NCBI GenBank assembly: GCA_036504445.1
Contig: DASXVE010000029.1
Location: forward strand, 1 to 42,919
Length of the DNA stretch: 42,919 bases
Source of the DNA: Candidatus Aquicultor sp.
GTDB lineage: Bacteria > Actinomycetota > Aquicultoria > Aquicultorales > Aquicultoraceae
Direction: 5' to 3'
Shown: piece after piece, positions 1-7,411 of the stretch
Layout of the letters: each line of letters opens with the position of its first letter
Position numbering within the stretch: the stretch's first letter is position 1
The notes under the pieces: model-generated
Database searches by the model: none
What the model saw: the letters and a program-made list of their open reading frames with translations, nothing else
Told to the model about the DNA's origin: nothing
Position numbers and translations under genes: made by a program

Positions 1-244
1 GGCAGACAAAGCAATTATTTGCCGCGGTCGAATGCGATGATATCTTCCACGAATCGTAGTACTTTTGCATATCATGGCAGCGGGTGCAGCTTTGAGGGTT
101 TGACGTATACCAATAGGGGATAGCGAGGAACAGGATGATAACTGCTGTAACAGCAATCCACAGTGTGGTGCGCCGCTTGTTTGCGGGCCCGGACGGCTGT
201 GTTGGTTGCGCTACATCTGTGTCTAGTTGTTTCGAATCAGGCAT
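1..244 (-). CDS. Membrane-anchored multihaem cytochrome c, N-terminal part only (cut by window start)
   Basis: An open frame starts at the ATG complementary to 242-244 and runs off the left edge after 81 codons. It shows a charged N-terminus rich in Pro/Thr, then one hydrophobic helix at about residues 28-43 (LWIAVTAVIILFLAIPYW), then a haem-binding CTRCH at residues 53-57. A second CxxC (CFVC) follows at the edge. The spacing CTRCHDM...W..SSH......CFVC matches the first two haem sites of the two decahaem proteins at 2929-4679, so this is probably a third paralogue: a quinol- or periplasm-facing electron carrier of NapC/NirT-like type. A G-rich stretch (GTGGGGG) lies upstream of the start. 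It is the last gene seen of a minus-strand cluster. Total length and haem number cannot be told. Confidence 0.75.
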   Translation of the reverse strand, partial: MPDSKQLDTDVAQPTQPSGPANKRRTTLWIAVTAVIILFLAIPYWYTSNPQSCTRCHDMQKYYDSWKISSHSTAANNCFVC

Positions 245-341
245 AATAACCCCCACTTGCTTCAGTTATTGGTTAGTCGGCTACTCGTTATTTTTTTAAT
301 TATCTAGCAACTGACGGTCTATGACAACCATGTATGCTTCA

Positions 342-1253
342 TTACTCTGTATACATAACCGCGTTGCGAGTCGGGTCGATTACAAACGCAGATACATTAG
401 AAAGCTGCGATCCAGGCCCGCCGGCGCTCCATACAATCACGATAATCCAGGCGTTTTTACCCTCAAAGCGTACTTTTTCTATATACGCGGGGAGGGCCGG
501 CTTTTCAAACCGTGAAAGCAGTGTTTTTAAAGAGGTCTGCAACATCGCTTGGTCTTCTCCAGCCTGTGCGGCCTGGCGTGCAGCATCCGATACATACTGG
601 TTTTGCAGTTGTGCTACCTGCATTTCGTTATATGTCAAACTAAAATCGCGCACGATTGATTGAAATTTCGCATCGTCAACATCGGAACGATCGTAACGAG
701 CATGAGTAATCTTAACCTGGGGCTGTGGCATACGATTTGCCCTGTCGTTAGCATTTGCGTCTTCAAGGCTTTCAACGCCAGGCTCCGCAGCTTTTGGCTT
801 GGCCGGCGAGCGCAGCGAAACCGGAGGTTGCTGCGCGGTCGTCTCGACGCTGCTTTGTGCCGAGGTATTATTGTCTGAGGCATTCTCCCCCTGAGGTATC
901 CATAGCCTGAGAAGAAAAGCGATGCATACGAGCATAACAATTACGTAAACGATGTTTGCCAGCGTACGGTAGATGTGACGACGATTAATCGCCATAACGC
1001 GAGCCGCTCCGACCATACGCTGTCGCGTGCTGGTGGTTTGCACGGTGCCCGCTAGCTGTTCGGCTATTGATTTTGGCAGCTCAATGCCCGAAATTGTCTG
1101 AAGTGTGCCCACAAGCTGTTCTACCCGCGCAAATTCCGCGCTACAATCGGGGCATACTTTGATGTGCTCCTCGACCTCTTTTTTCTCGCTTGTATCGAGC
1201 TTTTTATCGAAATACGCAGGTAGAAGTAAACGGATTCTCTTGCACTGTTTCAT
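342..1253 (-). CDS. Anti-sigma-type zinc-finger (zf-HC2) membrane protein
   Basis: A 303-residue protein. The N-terminus carries an anti-sigma zinc-finger signature, Hx3Cx2C (H30, C34, C37) with an earlier Cys at residue 4, as in the zf-HC2 domains of ZAS-type anti-sigma factors. One membrane helix lies at about 97-118. A Ser/Thr/Pro-rich linker follows, then an extracytoplasmic domain at about 175-303. That domain aligns by eye with residues 160-287 of the neighbouring 524-residue protein: both have KPA[LV]P, then NAW[IV]IV, then a Gly-rich turn. Its start overlaps the stop of that upstream gene (ATGA), so the two are translationally coupled. The domain layout suggests a membrane sensor passing an outside signal to a cytoplasmic partner. 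No sigma factor gene is visible here, so the anti-sigma role is inference. Confidence 0.75.
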   Translation of the reverse strand: MKQCKRIRLLLPAYFDKKLDTSEKKEVEEHIKVCPDCSAEFARVEQLVGTLQTISGIELPKSIAEQLAGTVQTTSTRQRMVGAARVMAINRRHIYRTLANIVYVIVMLVCIAFLLRLWIPQGENASDNNTSAQSSVETTAQQPPVSLRSPAKPKAAEPGVESLEDANANDRANRMPQPQVKITHARYDRSDVDDAKFQSIVRDFSLTYNEMQVAQLQNQYVSDAARQAAQAGEDQAMLQTSLKTLLSRFEKPALPAYIEKVRFEGKNAWIIVIVWSAGGPGSQLSNVSAFVIDPTRNAVMYTE

Positions 1254-2824
1254 CTGGTACCCTCCGGTTTTGCGCTATGCTTCTTGCTCGACATACTAGC
1301 CGTCTCGGGCTCACTGCCTAGGAGTCCGGTTATTGCAGTTAGGTACCGCATGATAAATGTACTCTGCAATTCTTTATTATACCCGTGGATAAGTTTTGCA
1401 TACGCGGCGAAATTGCTGTCGGAACCCTCGTGACATTTCTTACACGTGCTCGGCAATTGGACGGATGCTACATGAGACCGCGTATTCGTTAGAGGCTGGA
1501 TATCATGGTAACCATGGCAATCCCAGCAGGCGGGGGCATCTTGGGCGCCGGCTTTATAGCCTTTCCCATGGTAGTAATCATTGTATGATTGCCAATATTT
1601 CTCGTGGCATCTGCCACATATCGCTTTAGCCATTCGGTGCATTTCAGCCTGTTTCCCAGGGTTGTTTTTAAGGGCAAGCGTGGTATGCCCGCTGTGGCAA
1701 TCGGCGCAGGTCGGGGCCGGGATACCATCTTTCCCGGGTTTATTTGCGAGCGCGAGTTTACCGTGAATACTGGTTTTATACTTTGCAAACTGTTTCTTAT
1801 GATCGTGGCACTTAGTGCAAGCCGTTTTTGCGGTTCGGCGCCAATCGACAGATGAAAACCTCTTTGGCGTATTATCGAAGTTAGGATGGCAGTCTCTACA
1901 GAACAGCGTTTTATGGGGATTCTCTCCTTGCGCATACATATCGAGAAGCGTCGGTTGCGGCCACGACTCTACGATTTTTGAAGTGGATTCATCGATTGCA
2001 TAAACGGCAATTCGGGATAGTGCCGTACCCGGTTTACCGCTTTCCCAATTCAATACAATAACCCAGGCATTGTGTCCGTTAAGGACCGCATGTTCAGCAA
2101 AAGACGGAACCGCCGGCTTCTTAACAGACGCAGCCGCCGTTAATACCGCTTGTCTCAGCGTCCCCGCGTTAAGCCCAAGCGATGACGCTTGCAGTAGTAA
2201 TTGGTTAATAACCTGATCGCGATATGCATTTGCCTCAACGATCCTAAAGTCCTGAGAAAATTGAACCACTATAGGCTGGATTGCGGCTTGCTCAATCGTT
2301 TCCTTGGTTTTGTGTTCGGTGCCTATGCGTACTTGCGGATCTGGAAGATATATAAACGGTTTTGGAAAAACGGGTTTCTCCGGCTCGGCATGCTTTTTCG
2401 TTTTATTACCTTGCACTGAAGCATGCTGCGAACCTTGGGAAATGTTAAATACATCTTTAACGTGCGTCGCCACCAGTGATAACCGTCCGGTTATCATAAG
2501 AGGGGTGATAACCAGCATAGCTGAGACAAGGATAATCGCCACAGCAATAGCCCATGCCGGAAGCATCGGCTGTTTTGTTCGAGCAGCCTCATTCGTTGTT
2601 CTGTCGTGGAGGCTAGACCTGCGTACAATGTGGCGTTTTGTTGTTTTCGGCAAGTTTTCAACAGAGATGCCCCGCAGAAGGTGCGGTAGCCCGGTTAAGG
2701 CAGCTAACACTTCAGAGCAACGCGTGCAGCTTGCTAAGTGGGTCTCTAGCTCTTGCTTATCGGCAGAATCAAGACGATTATCATAATAAGCGGCGAGCAA
2801 TTTGCGTGCCTTCGTGCAATCCAT
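1250..2824 (-). CDS. Fusion of anti-sigma-type zinc finger, membrane helix and hexahaem cytochrome c
   Basis: A 524-residue protein. Residues 1-45 form a zf-HC2-like zinc finger (C3; H29, C33, C36 in HLASCTRC). A membrane helix spans about 88-112. An extracytoplasmic domain (about 155-290) is homologous to that of the next gene. The C-terminal part carries six CxxCH haem sites, starting at C309, C336, C373, C403, C433 and C461. The predicted topology puts the zinc finger in the cytoplasm and the haems outside. Known family roles are transcription control through sigma factors for the finger and electron transfer for the haems; joining them suggests a redox-responsive membrane regulator, which is inference. 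The start is fixed by AGGAGG (complement of 2831-2836). A terminator (2873-2899) separates it from the cytochromes upstream, so it may have its own promoter. Confidence 0.85.
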   Translation of the reverse strand: MDCTKARKLLAAYYDNRLDSADKQELETHLASCTRCSEVLAALTGLPHLLRGISVENLPKTTKRHIVRRSSLHDRTTNEAARTKQPMLPAWAIAVAIILVSAMLVITPLMITGRLSLVATHVKDVFNISQGSQHASVQGNKTKKHAEPEKPVFPKPFIYLPDPQVRIGTEHKTKETIEQAAIQPIVVQFSQDFRIVEANAYRDQVINQLLLQASSLGLNAGTLRQAVLTAAASVKKPAVPSFAEHAVLNGHNAWVIVLNWESGKPGTALSRIAVYAIDESTSKIVESWPQPTLLDMYAQGENPHKTLFCRDCHPNFDNTPKRFSSVDWRRTAKTACTKCHDHKKQFAKYKTSIHGKLALANKPGKDGIPAPTCADCHSGHTTLALKNNPGKQAEMHRMAKAICGRCHEKYWQSYNDYYHGKGYKAGAQDAPACWDCHGYHDIQPLTNTRSHVASVQLPSTCKKCHEGSDSNFAAYAKLIHGYNKELQSTFIMRYLTAITGLLGSEPETASMSSKKHSAKPEGTR

Positions 2825-2872
2825 ATGACCCCTCCTATAAAAATCATAGTATGCAAAAGCAATCCTGACAAT

Positions 2873-2899
2873 AAAAAAGGCTGCCTTTTAGCAGCCTTT
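2873..2899 (-). terminator. Rho-independent terminator after decahaem cytochrome gene
   Basis: A perfect 9-bp stem (AAAGGCTGC at 2876-2884 with GCAGCCTTT at 2891-2899) has a 6-base loop. On the minus strand it is followed by a run of T's. It lies about 30 bases past the stop of the 2929-3783 gene and before the start of the zinc-finger/cytochrome gene. Confidence 0.9.
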
Positions 2900-2928
2900 A
2901 TATCTGTCTTAGATCATGCGCGAAATGC

Positions 2929-3783
2929 TTACGGTGCGACACCGTGGCAGCGCAAGCAGAAGGTCTCCTGGTGGCAGGCGTTGCAGCCGGTGCGATCGGC
3001 TTTTGCATTTGCCCCATGATTCGAACGCCACAATACAAGGTGAGATTTCGGTTTTTGTTTGTGACACTGCATACACCAGTCAGGTCTCCAGTTGTGGCAC
3101 TGGCCGCAATTGATCGTCTTTGTCATCTGGCCGTGAACCTTAAACCAGTTACCTTGCTTATGACTCGCCGGAACCGCTTTCTTGGTATGGCAGGCGCCAC
3201 ACTTGTCCGGCGCCTTTTTGCCGTCGTGGCACGTTAGACACGTTTCCATTTTTGGTTTGCGCTGATCAGGGTTTCCATGCACGACTCGCGAATGGCATGT
3301 CGGGCAGGTGAGGCCTTTATCGAGGTGCAGCTTATGCGGCACTTTCAAATCGCCTGAGAACGAGTACGTTCTGTTCATCGAATGGCATTGCCCGCACGCA
3401 TCATTTACCGGTTCGAAGTCCCGTGCGTGAATCTTCGGTGCGTTGGGTTTGTTGTATACCGTTAAATGGGCGACGATCTCTTTATAAGACATCATCTTAT
3501 GCAGCAGGAGGTTGCCGAATCCAGGTTTTATATGGCAATCGACGCAGCCAACCTCGGCATGGACCGATGTTTTCCAGTTGCCGTACGCCGGTTTCATCTC
3601 GTGGCAGCTTTGGCAGAACAGCGGTGAGTTTGTCGCCATAAGCATCCCATAGCTTCCAAGCACCACCACCACGACTGCGACACCAAGCAATTTTAAGCGT
3701 CTCGGGTTACCGCGGAAATACTTGATCACGGTTTTCGATATATCTTTAGTTTTATTAAGTATATTTCTCGGGCCGCCGCTCAC
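2929..3783 (-). CDS. Decahaem membrane-anchored cytochrome c (NapC/NirT-like N-terminus)
   Basis: A 284-residue protein with a basic N-terminus, one membrane anchor at about 31-51 and ten CxxCH sites (CQSCH, CVDCH, CGQCH, CPTCH, CLTCH, CGACH, CGQCH, CMQCH, CNACH, CLRCH). The first pair follows the NapC/NrfH pattern CxxCHxM...W..S.H....CxxCH, typical of quinol-oxidising anchored cytochromes, so transfer of electrons from the membrane to extracytoplasmic partners is likely. The electron acceptor cannot be told. The start is a GTG preceded by AAGGA about 11 bases upstream. It is a tandem paralogue of the gene at 3804-4679, with a 20-base gap, and is almost certainly co-transcribed with it. The C-terminal CxxCH spacing is also shared with that neighbour. 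Confidence 0.88.
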   Translation of the reverse strand: MSGGPRNILNKTKDISKTVIKYFRGNPRRLKLLGVAVVVVVLGSYGMLMATNSPLFCQSCHEMKPAYGNWKTSVHAEVGCVDCHIKPGFGNLLLHKMMSYKEIVAHLTVYNKPNAPKIHARDFEPVNDACGQCHSMNRTYSFSGDLKVPHKLHLDKGLTCPTCHSRVVHGNPDQRKPKMETCLTCHDGKKAPDKCGACHTKKAVPASHKQGNWFKVHGQMTKTINCGQCHNWRPDWCMQCHKQKPKSHLVLWRSNHGANAKADRTGCNACHQETFCLRCHGVAP

Positions 3784-3803
3784 GGTTTTCTCTGTCCTTC
3801 CTA

Positions 3804-4679
3804 TTAATTCTTAAATGGATCGTGACATCTCTGGCAGAAGCTTTTCTCGTTATGGCACACGAAACAGCCGGTTTTATCTGCTTTGGCGCGAATCGCATGG
3901 AATGAGCGCCACTTTTCGCCGCCGTAGTGTGTCGACGGGCGCTTGCCGGCATGGCACGCGTTACAGAAATCGGTTGTCCAACCATGGCAACGCCTGCACT
4001 GCTCGTCCGGATTCTTCGGATCTTTTGCGATTGTGCCGTGCATTGCAAACCAATTGTCTTTTTTATGATTTGACGGAACCGCTTTCTCCGTATGGCATTT
4101 CTTGCAAGTTAACGTTGGCGCGGTGTTCGAGCCGCCGCCATGGCAGCTCAAGCAGAGTTCCATCGGTGGGCGCCGCATGAATTTTCCTTCGGTTTGCTCA
4201 CCGTGAACGACGTCGGCATGGCACCGAACGCACGCAAGTTTTGCTTTCTTGAAGTGTTTCTCATGCGGGATAACAAGGTCGCCCGATGGGGATACGTTTC
4301 TCCAACTCACGTGGCATTGCTGGCAAACCTCGTTTTGGATCGAGCTTTTTGCTTGAATCGGCTCTTCGTAGGCACCCATCATGTGGGTAACTCCGTCCGT
4401 TATTTTGTGCGGTATGCCTAAGATAAAGCCGTAATAGCCTGGTTTTTTATGGTGACATTGGGTGCAAAGTATTTTTTCATGCGAAGACGCCTGCCACGTG
4501 CCTACCACCGTATTCATTTCATGGCACATCTGGCAGGTTTGATGGCGGTTAACCATGGCGTTGCCTGCGACCATGAAGCCAAGAAGCACAACGACGAGTA
4601 GCCCAACTTGGTAAAGAGCGAACCTTCTTACTCTAGGTGTGATTTTCGGTAATTTAGGTAATTTCTTAGGCAATCGCAT
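3804..4679 (-). CDS. Decahaem membrane-anchored cytochrome c (NapC/NirT-like N-terminus), paralogue
   Basis: A 291-residue protein with a Lys/Pro-rich N-terminus, a membrane helix at about 21-43 and ten CxxCH motifs (CQMCH, CTQCH, CQQCH, CVRCH, CLSCH, CKKCH, CRRCH, CNACH, CFVCH, CQRCH). The first haem is followed by EMN and then W..SSH, as in NapC/NrfH-type quinol dehydrogenases. Shared blocks with the next gene, such as SGDL.[VI]PH.KH and DNW or GNWF..HG, show a duplication. A site of the AGGATGG type stands about 9 bases before the ATG. It is the first gene of the cytochrome operon, behind a promoter at 4931-4961 and a leader of about 245 bases. Haem attachment needs an apocytochrome-reducing pathway, for which the adjacent CcdA-like protein is a candidate part. 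Confidence 0.88.
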   Translation of the reverse strand: MRLPKKLPKLPKITPRVRRFALYQVGLLVVVLLGFMVAGNAMVNRHQTCQMCHEMNTVVGTWQASSHEKILCTQCHHKKPGYYGFILGIPHKITDGVTHMMGAYEEPIQAKSSIQNEVCQQCHVSWRNVSPSGDLVIPHEKHFKKAKLACVRCHADVVHGEQTEGKFMRRPPMELCLSCHGGGSNTAPTLTCKKCHTEKAVPSNHKKDNWFAMHGTIAKDPKNPDEQCRRCHGWTTDFCNACHAGKRPSTHYGGEKWRSFHAIRAKADKTGCFVCHNEKSFCQRCHDPFKN

Positions 4680-4925
4680 CTAATGAACCATCCTGAATTC
4701 GTTATGAACGGCATGTTATACAGCTATCAAACAAAGAATCGGCCAAAATGCCGTAGACTTTAGCGGCTATGTCCAGGCCGATGAATATTACAAATTCACA
4801 AAATAAGAAAAACTTACACCTTGTTTCACAACAGTAATCCTGCAACACGGTAACCATCAGGTGATTTCGTTGCTTAAGTAGTAGTGCGCAGGATGTGTCA
4901 ATAATTACAAGGTGCGATAAGGCCA
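4680..4925 (-). other. Long untranslated leader of the cytochrome operon
   Basis: About 245 bases lie between the predicted transcription start near 4924 and the first cytochrome start codon at 4679. A 74-codon frame (4702-4926) begins at the predicted +1 without a ribosome-binding site. It encodes no recognisable family and is not called. I saw no known riboswitch. The leader is long enough to hold a regulatory structure, but I could not fold it reliably by eye. Confidence 0.35.
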
Positions 4926-4930
4926 TCCCT

Positions 4931-4972
4931 ATTATAGCCAGTATGGGCTTGGGTTTGTCAAGTGTTTGTCAA
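4931..4972 (-). promoter_or_regulatory. Promoter of the decahaem cytochrome operon, with tandem TTGACAAAC repeat
   Basis: On the minus strand a TATAAT (complement of 4931-4936) lies 19 bases downstream of a TTGACA (complement of 4956-4961). A second TTGACAAAC copy sits 11 bases further upstream (complement of 4967-4972). Both hexamers match the housekeeping sigma consensus fully; the spacer is longer than the ideal 17. The repeated -35-like unit could be a second promoter register or a binding site. Confidence 0.65.
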
Positions 4973-5043
4973 GCGAATCAGATGTAAATATTAACAAGGC
5001 TCCCTGCTTTTTAAATTGCCCTACAAGCCGTATGTACTGCATG

Positions 5044-5763
5044 CTAACTTGCAAGCTTTTGAAACAAGATGTTCAGCATATTCAATTTTCCGGTTAGGAT
5101 AAGCACACCCATTGTGAGTAGAAGCAGACCGCTAACAATATTTACCGCACGATAGTTCTTTTTAATCCATTTAAATGCGCTCAATGCGGCATTAAAGAAC
5201 AACGCCGTCGCTATAAAGGGAACACCTAAGCCTAGCGCGTAGGTGCTGAGCAGTATTGTGGCTTGGCCCACGTTCTGGCTTGTCATTGCAACCGCATAAA
5301 TAGAGGCAAGGATCGGGCCGACGCATGGTGTCCAGGCAAAGCCAAACGCCATACCGAGGGGAAGCGCACCCCAGATGCCGAAATTCCGCGAACCGAAATC
5401 AAGGCGCTTGGTACTATAGAGTTGTGGAATTTTGATGATCTCCATAGTAAATAAGGCGAACACGATAATCATCACGCCCGCAGCTTTGGTTAACACCGAT
5501 TTATATGAGATAAGCCAGGACCCGGCGAGCCCTGCCGAGGCACCGAGCGCAACGAAAATCGCGGCAAAACCGGCGATGAAGAGAAGCGTAGCCGCCAGCA
5601 CGCGCATGCGAGATTGCGCCGAGGCGTTTCCGAGTTGATCTACCGATACCCCTGAGATAAAGGAGAGGTATCCTGGAATTAGCGGCAGGACACACGGAGA
5701 AACAAACGATATAATACCTGCCGAAAAGGCCATAAGCAAACTAACTTCTGGACTAGCGCTCAT
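5044..5763 (-). CDS. ccdA: CcdA-family cytochrome c biogenesis / thiol-disulfide transmembrane protein
   Basis: A 239-residue, very hydrophobic protein with about six membrane helices. It carries the two family motifs with the redox Cys pair: SPCVLPLIPGYLSFISG near residue 22 and TPCVGPILA in the middle. CcdA/DsbD-beta proteins carry electrons from cytoplasmic thioredoxin across the membrane to extracytoplasmic thiol proteins, including those that keep apocytochrome haem-site Cys reduced. Its place just upstream of cytochromes with ten haems each fits that job. No ResB/ResC-type haem ligation genes are in the window. The start at 5763 has a GGGGGG ribosome site inside a C/G-rich block (5766-5792) that resembles CsoR-type operators, so metal control is possible. 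Confidence 0.85.
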   Translation of the reverse strand: MSASPEVSLLMAFSAGIISFVSPCVLPLIPGYLSFISGVSVDQLGNASAQSRMRVLAATLLFIAGFAAIFVALGASAGLAGSWLISYKSVLTKAAGVMIIVFALFTMEIIKIPQLYSTKRLDFGSRNFGIWGALPLGMAFGFAWTPCVGPILASIYAVAMTSQNVGQATILLSTYALGLGVPFIATALFFNAALSAFKWIKKNYRAVNIVSGLLLLTMGVLILTGKLNMLNILFQKLAS

Positions 5764-5765
5764 AT

Positions 5766-5792
5766 ATACCCCCCGATACCCCCTACCGGTAT
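5766..5792. promoter_or_regulatory. CsoR-operator-like C-rich block in the ccdA leader
   Basis: The plus strand shows ATACC, a C run, ATACC at 5776-5780, then GGTAT at 5788-5792. The inner dyad is ATACC-7 bases-GGTAT. It resembles the ATACC/GGTAT and G5/C5 elements found near csoR (12345-12360) and copA (12474-12498). It overlaps the ccdA ribosome-binding site, so part of the G-richness is explained by translation initiation. Regulation by CsoR is inference. Confidence 0.35.
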
Positions 5793-5920
5793 AAGTATTA
5801 CTTCCAATTCTAACATAGGATACCAGAAAAAGGAGTGGTTTTTAAATGTTTCAACTTTTGTTTATGTTCGCTAGTGCGATCAAGCACACATTCTCTTGCC
5901 AGTATGGTTGAACCGAGATA

Positions 5921-5937
5921 TACTACAAAGCATAGTA
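5921..5937. promoter_or_regulatory. Probable BlaI-family operator upstream of the repressor gene (copy 1)
   Basis: TACTACAAAGCATAGTA is a 17-bp imperfect dyad. Its reverse complement differs in one base from the element at 7412-7428. It lies between a TTGAAC (5908-5913) and a CATAGT (5931-5936) spaced by exactly 17 bases, so a bound repressor would block that promoter. BlaI/MecI/CopY-family operators are short dyads with TACTACA-like half-sites. Confidence 0.7.
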
Positions 5938-5983
5938 AATAGAAAAATAGTTTGCTTAACACGGAAATCAGAGGTTGGCTACA

Positions 5984-6400
5984 ATGGTATTTAGGGTGGG
6001 AAATCTAAGGCTTGGTGAATCGGGCGTCCGGAAAGCTCTCGGAGACCTTGAGGCCGATATTATGGAACTGGTATGGCAGCGTGACATCGCCAGCGTGCGC
6101 GAGATACACGGTCTGCTCGAGCAAAACCGCGATATCGCGTACACAACGGTAATGACGGTTATGAGCAGGCTTGCCGACAAGGGTATTTTGAAGAAAGAAC
6201 GTGACGGTAAGCAGTACCTCTACGCTGCCGCAATCAGCAAAGCCGAGTTTAGCCAAACCATGTTCGATTTAGTTATGAAAGGCTTCCACATCGATCTCGG
6301 TGCCCGAGCGCTCGCGTTTTTTGTCGACAGCCTAACCGAGGATGAGAGTACGCTTGACGAGCTCGAACGGTTGATTCAGGAGAAAAGGAAACAGCTGTAA
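5984..6400 (+). CDS. BlaI/MecI/CopY-family transcriptional repressor
   Basis: A 138-residue protein from the ATG at 5984, chosen over an in-frame TTG at 5975 because AGAGG at 5970-5974 sits 9 bases before the ATG and abuts the TTG. Residues 10-80 form the winged-helix domain typical of the family (LG.LEADIMELVW, then YTTVMTVMSRLADKGIL, then GKQYLY). The C-terminal half is the helical dimerisation part. Family members repress resistance or metal-homeostasis genes and are inactivated by a partner M56 membrane peptidase, which here is the next gene. The dyad at 5921-5937 suggests self-repression, and the copy at 7412-7428 suggests control of the following transporter operon. CopY-like C-terminal Cys motifs are absent, so metal sensing probably lies in the partner. 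Confidence 0.88.
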   Translation: MVFRVGNLRLGESGVRKALGDLEADIMELVWQRDIASVREIHGLLEQNRDIAYTTVMTVMSRLADKGILKKERDGKQYLYAAAISKAEFSQTMFDLVMKGFHIDLGARALAFFVDSLTEDESTLDELERLIQEKRKQL

Positions 6401-7381
6401 ATGACTGATTTGCCCTCTAAAAACACGAAGTACAGCTTAATAGGGCTTGGGGCGCTCGGGTTGGCTGTAGCCTGCCTGCTTCTCTATAATCTGGGCTCCT
6501 GGATTGCCGGCAGCGCTGCAATTCAAGAAGTGACGCATACCTGCAACGTGCTGGAATCACGGTGCACGAGTGCGTATCATTCAAGTCTACAGATACTTGG
6601 AAATCCGCAGCAGCTGTTGTTTACCGTTACGCTCGCAGCACTGATACTTGCGGTTATCAGGGCGGCAACGGTTATTGTTTTAGCTCGCAGAGCAGCACAG
6701 CGGTACCATATTAAGGCTGTTTGCGTGCCAAAGCTTCGCACTGTTCTTGAAGAGCTTAATGCGGAATCGTTCGATGTTCGCGTCTCCGAGGAGAGCAATG
6801 TTGTGGCGTTCACGTACGGCGTGCTTAAGCCGGTCATGTGCCTTTCGGGAGGCGTTATCGAGGTTTTGAGCACTGAAGAGCTATCGGCACTGGTTGCCCA
6901 TGAGATCGCTCATATCAAGCGGCGTGATAACCTGGCAATATTTGTCGCCCTTTTTGTTCGCGATTTCTTGTGGCCGTTACCGGTAAGCCACCACTTGCTC
7001 TCAATTTTTATACACGAAAAAGAATTTGCGGCGGATGATTTCGCCGTTAGTATTACCGGCAAGCCGGTAGAGTTGGCGAGCGCGATTGTTTCGGTTTCGA
7101 AGGCCGCCCGCAGTCACAAACGCTTATCGCCGGCGTACGCTACGTTTTTTTCCGACAAGGCTACGGCAAAAACCCGGGTTCACCGGCTTCTGGGCTCTAC
7201 GGACCGGGTGCGACCGTCTGCCGTGAGGCTGGTTGTTAGCATAGGTTTAAGTATCGTTATTCTTGCAGGTGCAATAGGCCTTGCCTACGCACAGCCGTAT
7301 GCAAAATCTGCGCTTGTTTCGAACTGTAAAATGGGAGGGGAATGCACCGTAAAGAATAAGAGTTGTTGCCGTGTAAATTAA
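6401..7381 (+). CDS. M56-family (BlaR1/MecR1-like) membrane metallopeptidase with Cys-rich tail
   Basis: A 326-residue protein starting directly after the repressor stop codon. Membrane helices lie at about 12-36, 73-96 and 276-298. Between the last two is the cytoplasmic zinc peptidase domain with HEIAH at 167-171 and a downstream EKEFAADDFAV that supplies the third ligand, as in M56 peptidases. BlaR1/MecR1 proteins cut the repressor when an outside sensor domain binds its ligand. The penicillin-binding sensor domain is absent here. The protein ends instead with about 28 outside residues holding C309, C315, C322 and C323. This tail, and a loop with C48 and C55, could sense metal or redox state; that is inference. 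Stop-start adjacency with the repressor indicates one operon. Confidence 0.85.
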   Translation: MTDLPSKNTKYSLIGLGALGLAVACLLLYNLGSWIAGSAAIQEVTHTCNVLESRCTSAYHSSLQILGNPQQLLFTVTLAALILAVIRAATVIVLARRAAQRYHIKAVCVPKLRTVLEELNAESFDVRVSEESNVVAFTYGVLKPVMCLSGGVIEVLSTEELSALVAHEIAHIKRRDNLAIFVALFVRDFLWPLPVSHHLLSIFIHEKEFAADDFAVSITGKPVELASAIVSVSKAARSHKRLSPAYATFFSDKATAKTRVHRLLGSTDRVRPSAVRLVVSIGLSIVILAGAIGLAYAQPYAKSALVSNCKMGGECTVKNKSCCRVN

Positions 7382-7411
7382 TATACGAGACGAAATTTTT
7401 TTGGCTTGTAC

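Noticed and set aside
4702-4926. 74-codon minus-strand frame in the cytochrome leader
   Set aside because: No ribosome site, no recognisable family, atypical composition, and its ATG falls at the predicted transcription start. Left as leader.
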